17,391 nt of DNA from the NCBI GenBank assembly GCA_016303095.1, contig JAEDMH010000042.1, forward strand, positions 1 to 17,391, read 5' to 3'. A program made the translations under genes and the position numbers. Positions 6,766 through 13,517 of this stretch are shown piece after piece. Positions within the stretch are counted from its first letter, which is position 1. Every line of letters starts with the position of its first letter. The notes below the pieces were generated by a model. The model was not told the origin of the DNA and ran no database searches. It saw only the letters and a list, made by a program, of their open reading frames with translations. This stretch comes from Lentisphaeria bacterium. GTDB taxonomy: Bacteria; Verrucomicrobiota; Lentisphaeria; Oligosphaerales; Oligosphaeraceae.

Positions 6766-8331
6766 TCAGTTCATAGGGTGGTAGTGGGAGAGATAGGAGA
6801 GTTCCCGGGGCAGGGGGATGTTGGCCCCGGTCTCATTTTCCCCATAGCCGTTTTCCGCCAGCACCTGGATGTCCTGGAGCACCCGGACATCTCCCCGGAA
6901 GGTGACCTTGCAGTCGAAGAGGATGTTGATTTTCCGCTGGGCGTGGAGGGTGGCGATGACGCTTTGCATCAGTTCCTGGAGCGTGGGGGCGGTGGAGCTT
7001 TTCACGATGGGTTCCAGATCCAGGGGGTAGACCAGGACCCGGAGGAGGTTGGCGTTGGCCATTTGCCGGATGAGCTCCAAGGCGGCGTTGGCGGGGGTGG
7101 TCTCCTCTTGATCCAGCTGCCGCTGCAAGGCGGCGATGGTCTCGTTCATCCGGGAAAGCTCGTTGCCGATGAACTGACGCTTCAGCTGGTTGATCCACTC
7201 GTTGGCCAGGAAAAGGTTCATGGGCAGGCTGGCATCGTATTCCTTGTCCAAAATCAGGGCCACGGGGCTGCCATAGTGGCGGACAATGGAGGAAATCAAG
7301 GTGGCGGGGCGCACATGGAAGCCAAAGTAGGGAGGAATGGGAATCTCCCGGGACTCCACCACGGCATATTGCCGCAGCATGGACTGGCAGAGCCCACGGG
7401 CCCCTGCCAGGAACTGGTAGCTGTAGTGGCACAGATAATGGGTCAGCAAATTCAGGTACCAGTTGCTTTTCAGGACGCAGTTCTTGTGGCAGAAGAGGGA
7501 GTCGCCCTGGATTTTGATATGGCGTTCGTAGAAGTGGATGAAGACCGTGGCCACCCGGAGGAGGTGGAGCACCACGCTGATGTGGCCCCGCAGGCGGCGC
7601 AGGGAGGTGTCGTTGCCCTCGATGTTGCTGTAGGAGATATAGGTGTCGTAGAGAGACTGGAGGGTGTGGAAGCGTTCTTCCAGGGAGCGGATGGAGGCTT
7701 CGGAGAGCTGGTCGAAGTCCAGCCCCCGCCACAGGGGCGGCTGGCATTTGGCGGCATTGGCCAGGAACTTGGCGTCTTCGGTGTTGTTCAGGAAGCTGGT
7801 GGCCAAATGGATGACCAGGTGCTGGGCGTCCTCCCGGCTTCCCATGATCCGGTCCTTGGGGAGCATGCCTGCGGGAAGCACCTCGCTGTAGTCGTAGCCC
7901 AGGAGCTCCTCGGGAGGGGGCCAGCCCAGGGCCATGGCGTCGTTCATGACCTGTTTCAGGGAGCAGAAGAGGAAATTGGAGACATAGGCCACGGCGGCGA
8001 CGGTGTCCTCTTCCATGCGAGGATAGTGTCCCTGGAAATCGTAGGAGTGGATGGTATGCTGGAGGTGGAGCAGATCATAGCCAGCCGTGCTGAAGTTCTT
8101 GATCATGGCCACGTGCATGCGCAGGGCGTGCCACGTCTCGTTGCTCCGGGCCCCATAGGCATCCAGCAGCTCCTCCAACTGGCTGGATTCCGCCAGCAGA
8201 AAGCTGAGGAGCGGGCGGGTCAGGAAGAAGGTCTCCGCTCCCTCTCCCACAAAGTGTACGCAGTGGGAGAGGAGCAGGGCTGACCGCTCCCTCAGCAGGG
8301 CATCAAATCGTTCGCTGTCGACAATCTCCAT
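6766..8331 (-). CDS. Large protein with HPr-like phosphocarrier motif
   Basis: Function unknown. The 521-residue product has no signal peptide or membrane segment and is probably a cytoplasmic, largely helical protein. Residues 336-351 (FGFHVRPATLISSIVR) closely match the HPr active site, G-(L/F)-H-x-R-P-A-(A/T), placing the phosphorylatable histidine at H339; the following SPVALILDKEY resembles the next HPr strand. The first 330 residues and the last 130 match nothing I recognise. A region near 392-410 may be a short coiled coil. HPr proteins normally have about 85-90 residues, so this is either a domain fused into a larger protein or a divergent derivative. The gene appears monocistronic; the ATG at 8331 has a C/T-rich leader and no Shine-Dalgarno site. 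No other phosphotransferase-system gene is in the window. Confidence 0.85.
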   Translation of the reverse strand: MEIVDSERFDALLRERSALLLSHCVHFVGEGAETFFLTRPLLSFLLAESSQLEELLDAYGARSNETWHALRMHVAMIKNFSTAGYDLLHLQHTIHSYDFQGHYPRMEEDTVAAVAYVSNFLFCSLKQVMNDAMALGWPPPEELLGYDYSEVLPAGMLPKDRIMGSREDAQHLVIHLATSFLNNTEDAKFLANAAKCQPPLWRGLDFDQLSEASIRSLEERFHTLQSLYDTYISYSNIEGNDTSLRRLRGHISVVLHLLRVATVFIHFYERHIKIQGDSLFCHKNCVLKSNWYLNLLTHYLCHYSYQFLAGARGLCQSMLRQYAVVESREIPIPPYFGFHVRPATLISSIVRHYGSPVALILDKEYDASLPMNLFLANEWINQLKRQFIGNELSRMNETIAALQRQLDQEETTPANAALELIRQMANANLLRVLVYPLDLEPIVKSSTAPTLQELMQSVIATLHAQRKINILFDCKVTFRGDVRVLQDIQVLAENGYGENETGANIPLPRELSYLSHYHPMN

Positions 8332-8518
8332 GGCTGGGAAACGGGGAGAAGACTCCCCGGACTCATGGTGGCGCGTCGGGACATCCCGTCCTGCGCATCG
8401 TTTCCTCCCTCCCTACTCCCCTCCCCCCCCCTAGGAGCGAGCCGGAGGCGCACCAGGGGCGTCGCCGAACTTCAAAGGCGTTCCCGTGAACTGCCTGTGG
8501 GGAAAGAGGGCCGAATCT

Positions 8519-8535
8519 TTAAGGGGTTACCTTAA
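8519..8535. promoter_or_regulatory. Palindrome TTAAGG-N5-CCTTAA
   Basis: Perfect 6-base inverted arms around a 5-base spacer, in the spacer upstream of the HD-domain gene. It has the size and symmetry of a dimeric repressor site, but the regulator is unknown and a chance occurrence is possible. Confidence 0.3.
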
Positions 8536-8558
8536 TGGTTCTTCAGGGGTTTGCAACT

Positions 8559-8577
8559 GGGTTTTCCGGGAAAAGCC
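8559..8577. promoter_or_regulatory. 19-base palindrome, candidate operator
   Basis: The form is GGnTTTTCCnGGAAAAnCC; sixteen of nineteen positions pair symmetrically. It ends three bases before a -10-like TATGAT (8580-8585) and so covers the place where a -35 box would lie. A protein bound here could either replace the -35 contact (activator) or block polymerase (repressor). Confidence 0.4.
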
Positions 8578-8709
8578 GTTATGATGGATTCGGGGGGGTA
8601 TGGGCAGGGGAAAAAGAGTATATTGAGGCGTTGCCCGGAGAGAGAGGGGGCGCATTTCTTCTTGCCTCCCCTGATTTTCCGATTCTTTGGATGTGCTAGG
8701 AGAAAACGA

Positions 8710-9957
8710 ATGTCTCAGGAATCATCCCAATCCCTCAATCGGGAGCTGGTGGAGCTGATTTTTGGATCGGCCAGCATTCGCCGCTGGAATGACCAGATCA
8801 ACCCCATGGAGTTCACGGAATTGGATAAGCAGGCCCACAAGGTGATCATCGCCTGGGCGCTGGCCCGGTGCGAGGAGGATCAGCGGGGGCCAGGGCAGGT
8901 GCAGTGGCGGATGCTGGTGGAAGGAGCGCTCTTCGAACTGCTGCAACGGATCATCCTGACGGACATCAAGCCCCCGGTCTTCCATCGGATGATGGCGGAG
9001 AACGGGCCCCAGTTGAACCAGTGGGTGCTTCAGGAGCTGCGCCCCCTCACCTCCCGGGTGCGGGGCGGCTTCCGGGAACGGATGGAGGCCTATCTCCTGG
9101 AACCCCGCTATGCCGTCCGGGAAAAGCGCATCCTGAAGGCGGCCCACTATCTGGCCACCCAGTGGGAGTTCAATATCCTCTATCAGCTGTGCCCCTTCAT
9201 CCGGGGAATCGAGAGAATTAAGGGGGAGATCGAGGATCAGCTGGAGGATCACATCGATCTCATCGGGGTGCAGAAGATCGCCCTGAAACGAAAAACCTAC
9301 GAGTTCCTGGAGCTCTGCGCCCAGCTCCGCTTCCAAAAACGATGGAGTCAGACTCCCCGCATCCCCGCCACCAGCGTCCTGGGACATATGCTCATGGTGG
9401 CCATCATGACTTATCTGGCCCTCTGCGACACCCAGGCCTGCGACCAGCGCATCGTCAACGGCTTCCAGGGAGCCCTCTTCCATGATCTTCCCGAGGCCTT
9501 GACCCGGGACATCACTTCCCCCGTGAAGAATGCGGTGGAGGGACTGGCGGACACCATCAAGAAGTTCGAGAATCTCCAAATGGAGGAAAAGGTTCAGCCT
9601 CTGGTCCCCCCCCATTGGTATCGGGATCTCTCCTATTTCACGGCGGACGAATTCGAGAACCGGGCCGTGGTGGAGGGACGCATCCTTACCGGCCTGTCCT
9701 TCTCGGAGCTGGAGGGACAATACAACGACGCCCGCTTCCAACCCCTGGACGGGGAGATCGTCTGTTGCGCGGACAAGTTGGCCGCCTTCATCGAGGCGGT
9801 GGAGTCCATGGGCAACGGAGTCGTTCCCCGCCATCTCCAGGAGGGGGTGACCCGGCTTTGGGCGGAGTACCAGGGATGCCGGGTGGGGCCGGTGAATTTC
9901 GGCCAGGTCTTTGCGGACTTCAAGGAACTGTTGCCGGGGGGAGGCTCCCATGGCTGA
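8710..9957 (+). CDS. HD-domain phosphohydrolase, YfbR-like
   Basis: Likely a metal-dependent phosphohydrolase. The second half carries an HD domain resembling the YfbR / HD_3 nucleotidase group: RWSQTPRIPATSVLGHM (first metal His, H226), ALFHDLPEALTRDITSPVK (H258, D259, E262) and VCCADKLAAFIEA (D355). In YfbR this arrangement removes phosphate from deoxynucleoside monophosphates; the substrate here is not known. The first 200 residues are helical and not recognised, making the protein (415 residues) about twice the length of YfbR. The start is the ATG at 8710, with AGGAGA seven bases upstream; the frame is open back to 8551, but that stretch is not protein-like. The last 8 bases overlap ftsW, suggesting coupled translation. 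Confidence 0.88.
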   Translation: MSQESSQSLNRELVELIFGSASIRRWNDQINPMEFTELDKQAHKVIIAWALARCEEDQRGPGQVQWRMLVEGALFELLQRIILTDIKPPVFHRMMAENGPQLNQWVLQELRPLTSRVRGGFRERMEAYLLEPRYAVREKRILKAAHYLATQWEFNILYQLCPFIRGIERIKGEIEDQLEDHIDLIGVQKIALKRKTYEFLELCAQLRFQKRWSQTPRIPATSVLGHMLMVAIMTYLALCDTQACDQRIVNGFQGALFHDLPEALTRDITSPVKNAVEGLADTIKKFENLQMEEKVQPLVPPHWYRDLSYFTADEFENRAVVEGRILTGLSFSELEGQYNDARFQPLDGEIVCCADKLAAFIEAVESMGNGVVPRHLQEGVTRLWAEYQGCRVGPVNFGQVFADFKELLPGGGSHG

Positions 9958-11230
9958 CGGGAAGTCTTCCCCAAGGACGGACTCTCCCGCTCCCCAGGTG
10001 TGGAGTGCGGAGGAGCCTGGCAGCGGCCTCTCCTTTCCCTCCTCTCTGGCGGGGCCTTGCGCCGTGGTGATCATGGGGTTGCTGCTGGGGGCGGGGGTCT
10101 GCATGATCGCCTCCGCCACCAGCCAGCAGCCGGGAGCCCGTTTTTTCCTTACTCAGATCCTGTGGATTGCCCTGGGCGCAGGGGCCTGTCTGCTGGCGCG
10201 GCTGCTGAATCTGGATCGCCTCTACCGCTGGAGCTTCTGGCTGCTCTTGGGAGCGGCGGCAATTCTCGCCTATCTGAGTCTGGCGGCCATTTCCGTGAAG
10301 CTGGGGGGCTCCCGCATGCTGGCTTTCTTTCCCTGCGCCTCCTCGGTGAAGGGGGCGGTGCGGTGGCTGCGCCTGGGACCGGTGCAAGTGCAGCCCTCGG
10401 AGTTCGCCAAGGTGGCCATGGTGCTCTTTCTCTCGGCTTACTACGGGTGTCTGGGACGGGGAAAGATCAAAAAATTTTTCCCGGGGGTGTTGGTGCCCCT
10501 TTTGTGCGTCGGCACCGTCCTGGGATGCATTTTTATGGGGAAGGATCTGTCCACTTCGGTGGTGGGGGGAGCCGCGTTGCTGGGCATGATGTTTCTGGCC
10601 GGCATTCGTTTTCGCTGGATCCTGGTTCTGGTGCTTCTTGGGTGCGTCCTGGGCGTGGTAGGCATTGCGGGCAGTGGCATGCGCCGGGAGCGGATCGTGG
10701 CCTGGCTTCATCCGGACAAGGCCGAGTCTATCCAGCTCTTCCACTCCCAGATGGGCTTGGGGGTCGGCGGCTTTTTGGGAACGGGGTATTCCCAGGGATA
10801 CATGAAGACCTATCTTCCGGAACCCCACACGGATTTCATCGTGGCGGTGCTGGGAGAGGAGATGGGTTTCCTGGGGATGCTGTTGGTGCTGTTGGGCTAT
10901 CTTTTCCTGTGCGCCTCCATTCTCGCGGTGGGGAAGCAGAGCCGCAGACGGGAGGATTTTCTCCTGTGTGCAGGAGTGTCCCTCTTGATCGCCATTCAGT
11001 CCCTGGTGAATGTGGGGGTGGTCAGCGGATGGATTCCCCCCACTGGCGTCACCGCCCCCTTCCTTTCCTACGGAGGATCCAGCGTCATCTCCCTGATGTT
11101 CCTCATGGGCCTGGTGCTCAACGTGGCCCGGCGCAATTCCGCCGCCATGTGGCAGGAGGTGGGGAACCAGCGCTGTCTCCCCGTGTCCCCTAAGAACAAC
11201 CCTTTGGAAATGCGCAATACAAGGAGGTAA
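9950..11230 (+). CDS. ftsW: FtsW/RodA-family (SEDS) peptidoglycan polymerase, FtsW-like
   Basis: SEDS proteins polymerise lipid II into glycan strands together with a partner class B penicillin-binding protein; FtsW acts at the division site. The 426-residue product has a cytoplasmic N-terminal tail of about 35 residues and roughly ten membrane segments. Signatures seen are RWLRLGPVQVQPSEFAKVA (139-157), GLGVGGFLGTGYSQG, YLPEPHTDFIVAVLGEEMGF with the likely catalytic Asp at D295, and GWIPPTGVTAPFLSYGGSS (360-378). These resemble FtsW more than RodA. The start is the ATG at 9950, overlapping the HD gene, preceded by GGGGGGAGG. No murG, ftsQ or other division genes adjoin, unlike the classical cluster, so assignment to division rather than elongation is moderately sure. 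Confidence 0.9.
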   Translation: MADGKSSPRTDSPAPQVWSAEEPGSGLSFPSSLAGPCAVVIMGLLLGAGVCMIASATSQQPGARFFLTQILWIALGAGACLLARLLNLDRLYRWSFWLLLGAAAILAYLSLAAISVKLGGSRMLAFFPCASSVKGAVRWLRLGPVQVQPSEFAKVAMVLFLSAYYGCLGRGKIKKFFPGVLVPLLCVGTVLGCIFMGKDLSTSVVGGAALLGMMFLAGIRFRWILVLVLLGCVLGVVGIAGSGMRRERIVAWLHPDKAESIQLFHSQMGLGVGGFLGTGYSQGYMKTYLPEPHTDFIVAVLGEEMGFLGMLLVLLGYLFLCASILAVGKQSRRREDFLLCAGVSLLIAIQSLVNVGVVSGWIPPTGVTAPFLSYGGSSVISLMFLMGLVLNVARRNSAAMWQEVGNQRCLPVSPKNNPLEMRNTRR

Positions 11231-11235
11231 TCCCC

Positions 11236-11916
11236 ATGAGAATGATGAGACAAACCCTTTCCCGCGGGCTGCTTCTGGCCATGGTTCTGCTGGTTGGCGT
11301 CCCCCTGTGGGAGGCGAAGATTGTGAACAAGGGCGGGGGAAGCCAGGTGCTCCAGCTGCCCCAGGGCCCCATCTCCAAGAAGGATGCCAATCGGCTGGAG
11401 GAAACCCTGCTCCGGATGATCAAGGATCATAACCGCGACATCCAGTCCTCTCGCTCCAATTACAATGGCGTGAATTTCCAGCAGGAACGCATCGATTTGA
11501 GCGAATACGGGAAGATCGGCTTCGATAAACGGGATGATCTGGTGAAGTCCCTGCGCAAGATGATCGCCCGCCACAATGAGAAAATCCAAAAGCTCCAACC
11601 CCAGGGCCAGCAGATGTCTCCGCAGGAAATGCAGCGGCAGCAGCAGGAACAGCAGAGAAGAATGTGGGAAGAGGAACAGAGGCGACGGCAACAGGCCGAA
11701 CAGCAGCAGCGTATGCGCCAGGAACAAGATTGGCGGCGGCGAAAGGCCGAGGAACAGCAACGCCAACTGGAGGAGCAGAAGCGCCGGCTGGAAGAACAGA
11801 AGCGCCAATTGGCGGAGAAGGAAAACGAACTTGCCCGGGAGAAGGAACGCCTGGAGAGGCGGGAGATGAAGGAGGAACAGAAGAACGCCCGAAAGCCCCG
11901 GGGCCGCCAGGAATAA
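11236..11916 (+). CDS. Secreted coiled-coil protein, function unknown
   Basis: Not a family I recognise. The 226-residue product begins with a signal peptide (basic start, hydrophobic 11-22, probable cleavage after A27). Residues 46-120 contain two similar helices: K48-Q70 (LLRMIKDHNRDIQ) and D97-Q118 (LRKMIARHNEKIQ), apparently an internal duplication. Residues 128-226 are an uninterrupted Gln/Glu/Arg/Lys-rich stretch with heptad-like repeats such as QLEEQKRRLEEQKRQL, surely a long coiled coil. It is therefore probably a periplasmic rod. A very strong ribosome-binding site (AGGAGG, 8 bases before the ATG) lies inside the end of ftsW, so the two are co-expressed; a structural role near the division or wall-synthesis machinery is a guess from context. 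Confidence 0.85.
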   Translation: MRMMRQTLSRGLLLAMVLLVGVPLWEAKIVNKGGGSQVLQLPQGPISKKDANRLEETLLRMIKDHNRDIQSSRSNYNGVNFQQERIDLSEYGKIGFDKRDDLVKSLRKMIARHNEKIQKLQPQGQQMSPQEMQRQQQEQQRRMWEEEQRRRQQAEQQQRMRQEQDWRRRKAEEQQRQLEEQKRRLEEQKRQLAEKENELAREKERLERREMKEEQKNARKPRGRQE

Positions 11917-11920
11917 GGAC

Positions 11921-11959
11921 ACAGGTCGACCACGGAGAGGAAAACAGGTCGACCACGGA
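11921..11959. repeat. 16-base direct repeat, two copies
   Basis: ACAGGTCGACCACGGA occurs at 11921-11936 and 11944-11959, 23 bases apart start to start. A 14-base part of the second copy's context (AAACAGGTCGACCA) recurs at 24-37, just beyond the rplT terminator, so the unit appears to be dispersed between genes. Confidence 0.7.
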
Positions 11960-12001
11960 AGGACGGTCCGTGCTACCCGCGCGTCCCGCCCCAGGGGAGT
12001 T

Positions 12002-12024
12002 TCTAGAATCTCTAGAATCTCTAG
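12002..12024. repeat. TCTAGAATC tandem repeat, cluster 1
   Basis: Two full copies of the 9-base unit TCTAGAATC (12002-12010, 12011-12019) and a partial third (TCTAG). Each unit contains the 6-base palindrome TCTAGA. Confidence 0.8.
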
Positions 12025-12049
12025 CCCCCCGCTTCTGGGAAAGGGGGGC

Positions 12050-12088
12050 AATCCTCCTGAACCCCGGCAGGGGTGGGAGGATCGCTAG
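12050..12088. repeat. Dispersed hairpin element, copy 1
   Basis: A 39-base element with outer arms ATCCTCC/GGAGGAT and an inner CCCC/GGGG stem, ending in CGCTAG. It matches 17303-17340 almost base for base, differing at one C/A position and at the loop (GC versus T). This looks like a REP-type palindrome; no transposase is nearby. Confidence 0.7.
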
Positions 12089-12201
12089 ACGGGGGTGAAG
12101 CGCCAGCGCAACCCTCGTCGCCTGCGGCGCACACAGAGGGCACAGAGAGGCAGAGCCTGTTGCGCACGCTCCGCCCTTGTATTTCGTTATAACTTCTTTG
12201 A

Positions 12202-12253
12202 TTCTAGTTGATTTCTAGATTTCTAGAATCTCTAGAATCTCTAGAATCTCTAG
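12202..12253. repeat. TCTAGAATC tandem repeat, cluster 2
   Basis: Three perfect copies (12222-12230, 12231-12239, 12240-12248) plus TCTAG, preceded by degenerate copies (TTCTAGTTG, TTTCTAGAT). The last 25 bases or so are identical to cluster 1, including the following CC. Confidence 0.8.
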
Positions 12254-12280
12254 CCTTTCGATTTTCCCCGCGGAGCGGAG

Positions 12281-13141
12281 TCATTTCCCGGGGCGTCGCC
12301 GATAGCCCATCCAGAGGGCCCCGGCAAGACAGGTGAGACTGGAGGCGAAGAGGAGGGGGAAGAGAAGACGGGAGGGGCGGAAGGGACGTCGCTTTCGTGT
12401 TTTGTCCTTTTTCTTGGGGGAGGATTCCCCGAGCCAGTCCTGGAGGAAGGCGTTGTGGACCTTTTGATAGGCTTCGGAGAGTTTCTCTTCCTCCTTGACG
12501 AACAGGAGATCCTCTAGGGGAGGTAGGGTGAAGAGGGAGGGATCCAGGGAGGGCGAGAATTGGAAATTCTCGTAGGTTGTTTCCGAGAGGAGGCGTCCTT
12601 GCTCGTCGAGAATTCGGCTTCGGAGGATGACGGAGGTTTCTGGATCCACCATATGTTCCTCGAGGGAGCCGGTATCCCGGGACTTTTGGCAGATGCTCCA
12701 GCAGGGTTTTCCCTGGTATTCTGTGCGCTTCCCTGTGATTTCGCTCCGGGGCAGAATCTTTAGCCGGGGGATGGGAACGGGGCGCTGGATCCCTCGCATT
12801 TTCTTAGCGGAGCAGAAGACTGTGGTTTCCCCCTGGTCGGTGTAGTAGATCCGAAAAAGAATGTCCCCTCGCTTGAGTTCCCGCGGGGCGGGAACCTTTC
12901 CCTGGCGCAATTCCTCTTCTAGACGCAACATCCGCCCATCGGCCATCTGGCATTGGGAGACTTGGTAGAGGAGAGTCTTCCCTTGGGCTGCGCCTCCCAT
13001 GCCTACCTTCCGCTGAAAGGTCATGGTGGTTTCCCCCATGACCCGGGAGGCTTCCGTCAGCCGCATCCGATAATCCTCCCCCCATAGGACACTCCCCCAT
13101 AGGAGAACCCACACTAAGCACCAGGGTAGAGAGGGGCTCAT
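12281..13141 (-). CDS. Secreted, C-terminally anchored protein, possibly LolA/RseB-like
   Basis: Function not certain. The 286-residue product has a signal peptide (residues 1-21), a soluble domain to about 220, a charged linker (SSPKKKDKTRKRRPFRPSR) and one C-terminal membrane segment (about 259-280) ending in RRRPGK. The soluble part has the feel of the LolA/RseB fold: GKRTEYQGKPCWSI, then MVDPETSVILRSRILDEQGR, then YENFQFSPSLDPSLFTLPP, where such proteins have alternating strands and a final 'slF..P' motif. That resemblance is weak and by eye only. The start is the ATG at 13141 with GGAGG upstream; it overlaps the preceding small gene by ATGA, so the two are translationally coupled. Confidence 0.75.
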   Translation of the reverse strand: MSPSLPWCLVWVLLWGSVLWGEDYRMRLTEASRVMGETTMTFQRKVGMGGAAQGKTLLYQVSQCQMADGRMLRLEEELRQGKVPAPRELKRGDILFRIYYTDQGETTVFCSAKKMRGIQRPVPIPRLKILPRSEITGKRTEYQGKPCWSICQKSRDTGSLEEHMVDPETSVILRSRILDEQGRLLSETTYENFQFSPSLDPSLFTLPPLEDLLFVKEEEKLSEAYQKVHNAFLQDWLGESSPKKKDKTRKRRPFRPSRLLFPLLFASSLTCLAGALWMGYRRRPGK

Positions 13142-13401
13142 GGTTCCTCCGGCTCTTCTGAACACCCTAACTGACATGCCGCAATGTATTGGATGATGAT
13201 TCGATGGCAGTCTGCTTCATTGAAGTTCTCGTTGTTTTCCGCCGCAATTCGGCAGCTGTCGTGATAAGAAGAATACCTGTCACTACAGCGTTGCAAGCAT
13301 TCCATAATGGAATCTTGACCAACAAGAAGAAGGCAGAAAAGAGAAATGAATCCTATGGAAAGAGGACAATAACAATTTCTTTGATGGTGCGGGGTTTTCA
13401 T
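13138..13401 (-). CDS. Small secreted protein with six symmetric cysteines
   Basis: No family recognised. The 87-residue product has an N-terminal hydrophobic segment (about 13-28) that should act as signal peptide or anchor. The mature part carries cysteines at 35, 39, 50, 65, 76 and 80, that is C-x3-C-x10-C-x14-C-x10-C-x3-C, a mirror-symmetric pattern suited to a helical hairpin closed by disulfides. The tail is acidic (SEEPEEP). The stop codon overlaps the next start as ATGA, strong support that the gene is real. The gene and about 100 bases upstream are visibly AT-richer (near 40% GC) than the flanks, hinting at acquired DNA. No clear Shine-Dalgarno site precedes the ATG at 13401. Confidence 0.7.
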   Translation of the reverse strand: MKTPHHQRNCYCPLSIGFISLFCLLLVGQDSIMECLQRCSDRYSSYHDSCRIAAENNENFNEADCHRIIIQYIAACQLGCSEEPEEP

Positions 13402-13517
13402 GATAGATGGCGCATGGAAACGTGATATTGAAAAGGAAAACTAGAAGAATAGAAACTGTAACTTCTGTTTTTTTGATGAAAATCGAAACTAAGTTTGCGG
13501 ATAATATAGAACGAAGA

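Larger units (their letters stand above)
8332..8709. other. Divergent spacer with two palindromes
   Basis: No gene is seen in these 378 bases between two divergent genes. They hold TTAAGG-N5-CCTTAA at 8519-8535 and a 19-base palindrome of form GGnTTTTCCnGGAAAAnCC at 8559-8577. Just downstream, TATGAT at 8580-8585 resembles a -10 box for the plus strand, but no -35 box stands at the right distance. The left half near the minus-strand gene is C-rich, with long C runs around 8401-8432. Confidence 0.5.
11917..12280. repeat. Repeat-filled intergenic region
   Basis: No gene is seen. From left to right it contains a duplicated 16-base unit, a CACGGA/TCCGTG hairpin (11954-11972), a first cluster of 9-base TCTAGAATC repeats, a 39-base hairpin element also found at the right end of the window, a CACAGAG-type stretch (around 12130-12155), and a second TCTAGAATC cluster ending 27 bases before the stop codon of the convergent gene. 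Confidence 0.75.

Noticed and set aside
6745..8283. Plus-strand open frame of 512 codons opposite the HPr-like gene
   Set aside because: The minus-strand reading has a real HPr motif and normal amino acid use; the plus-strand product is a Gly/Val/Glu/Asp/His-rich shadow.
8722..10119. Minus-strand open frame of 465 codons opposite the HD gene
   Set aside because: It is antisense to a gene with HD motifs and a good ribosome-binding site, and runs across the boundary between two genes.
12002..12253. CRISPR array
   Set aside because: The units are 9 bases long and mostly adjacent, without spacers of regular length; no cas genes are present.
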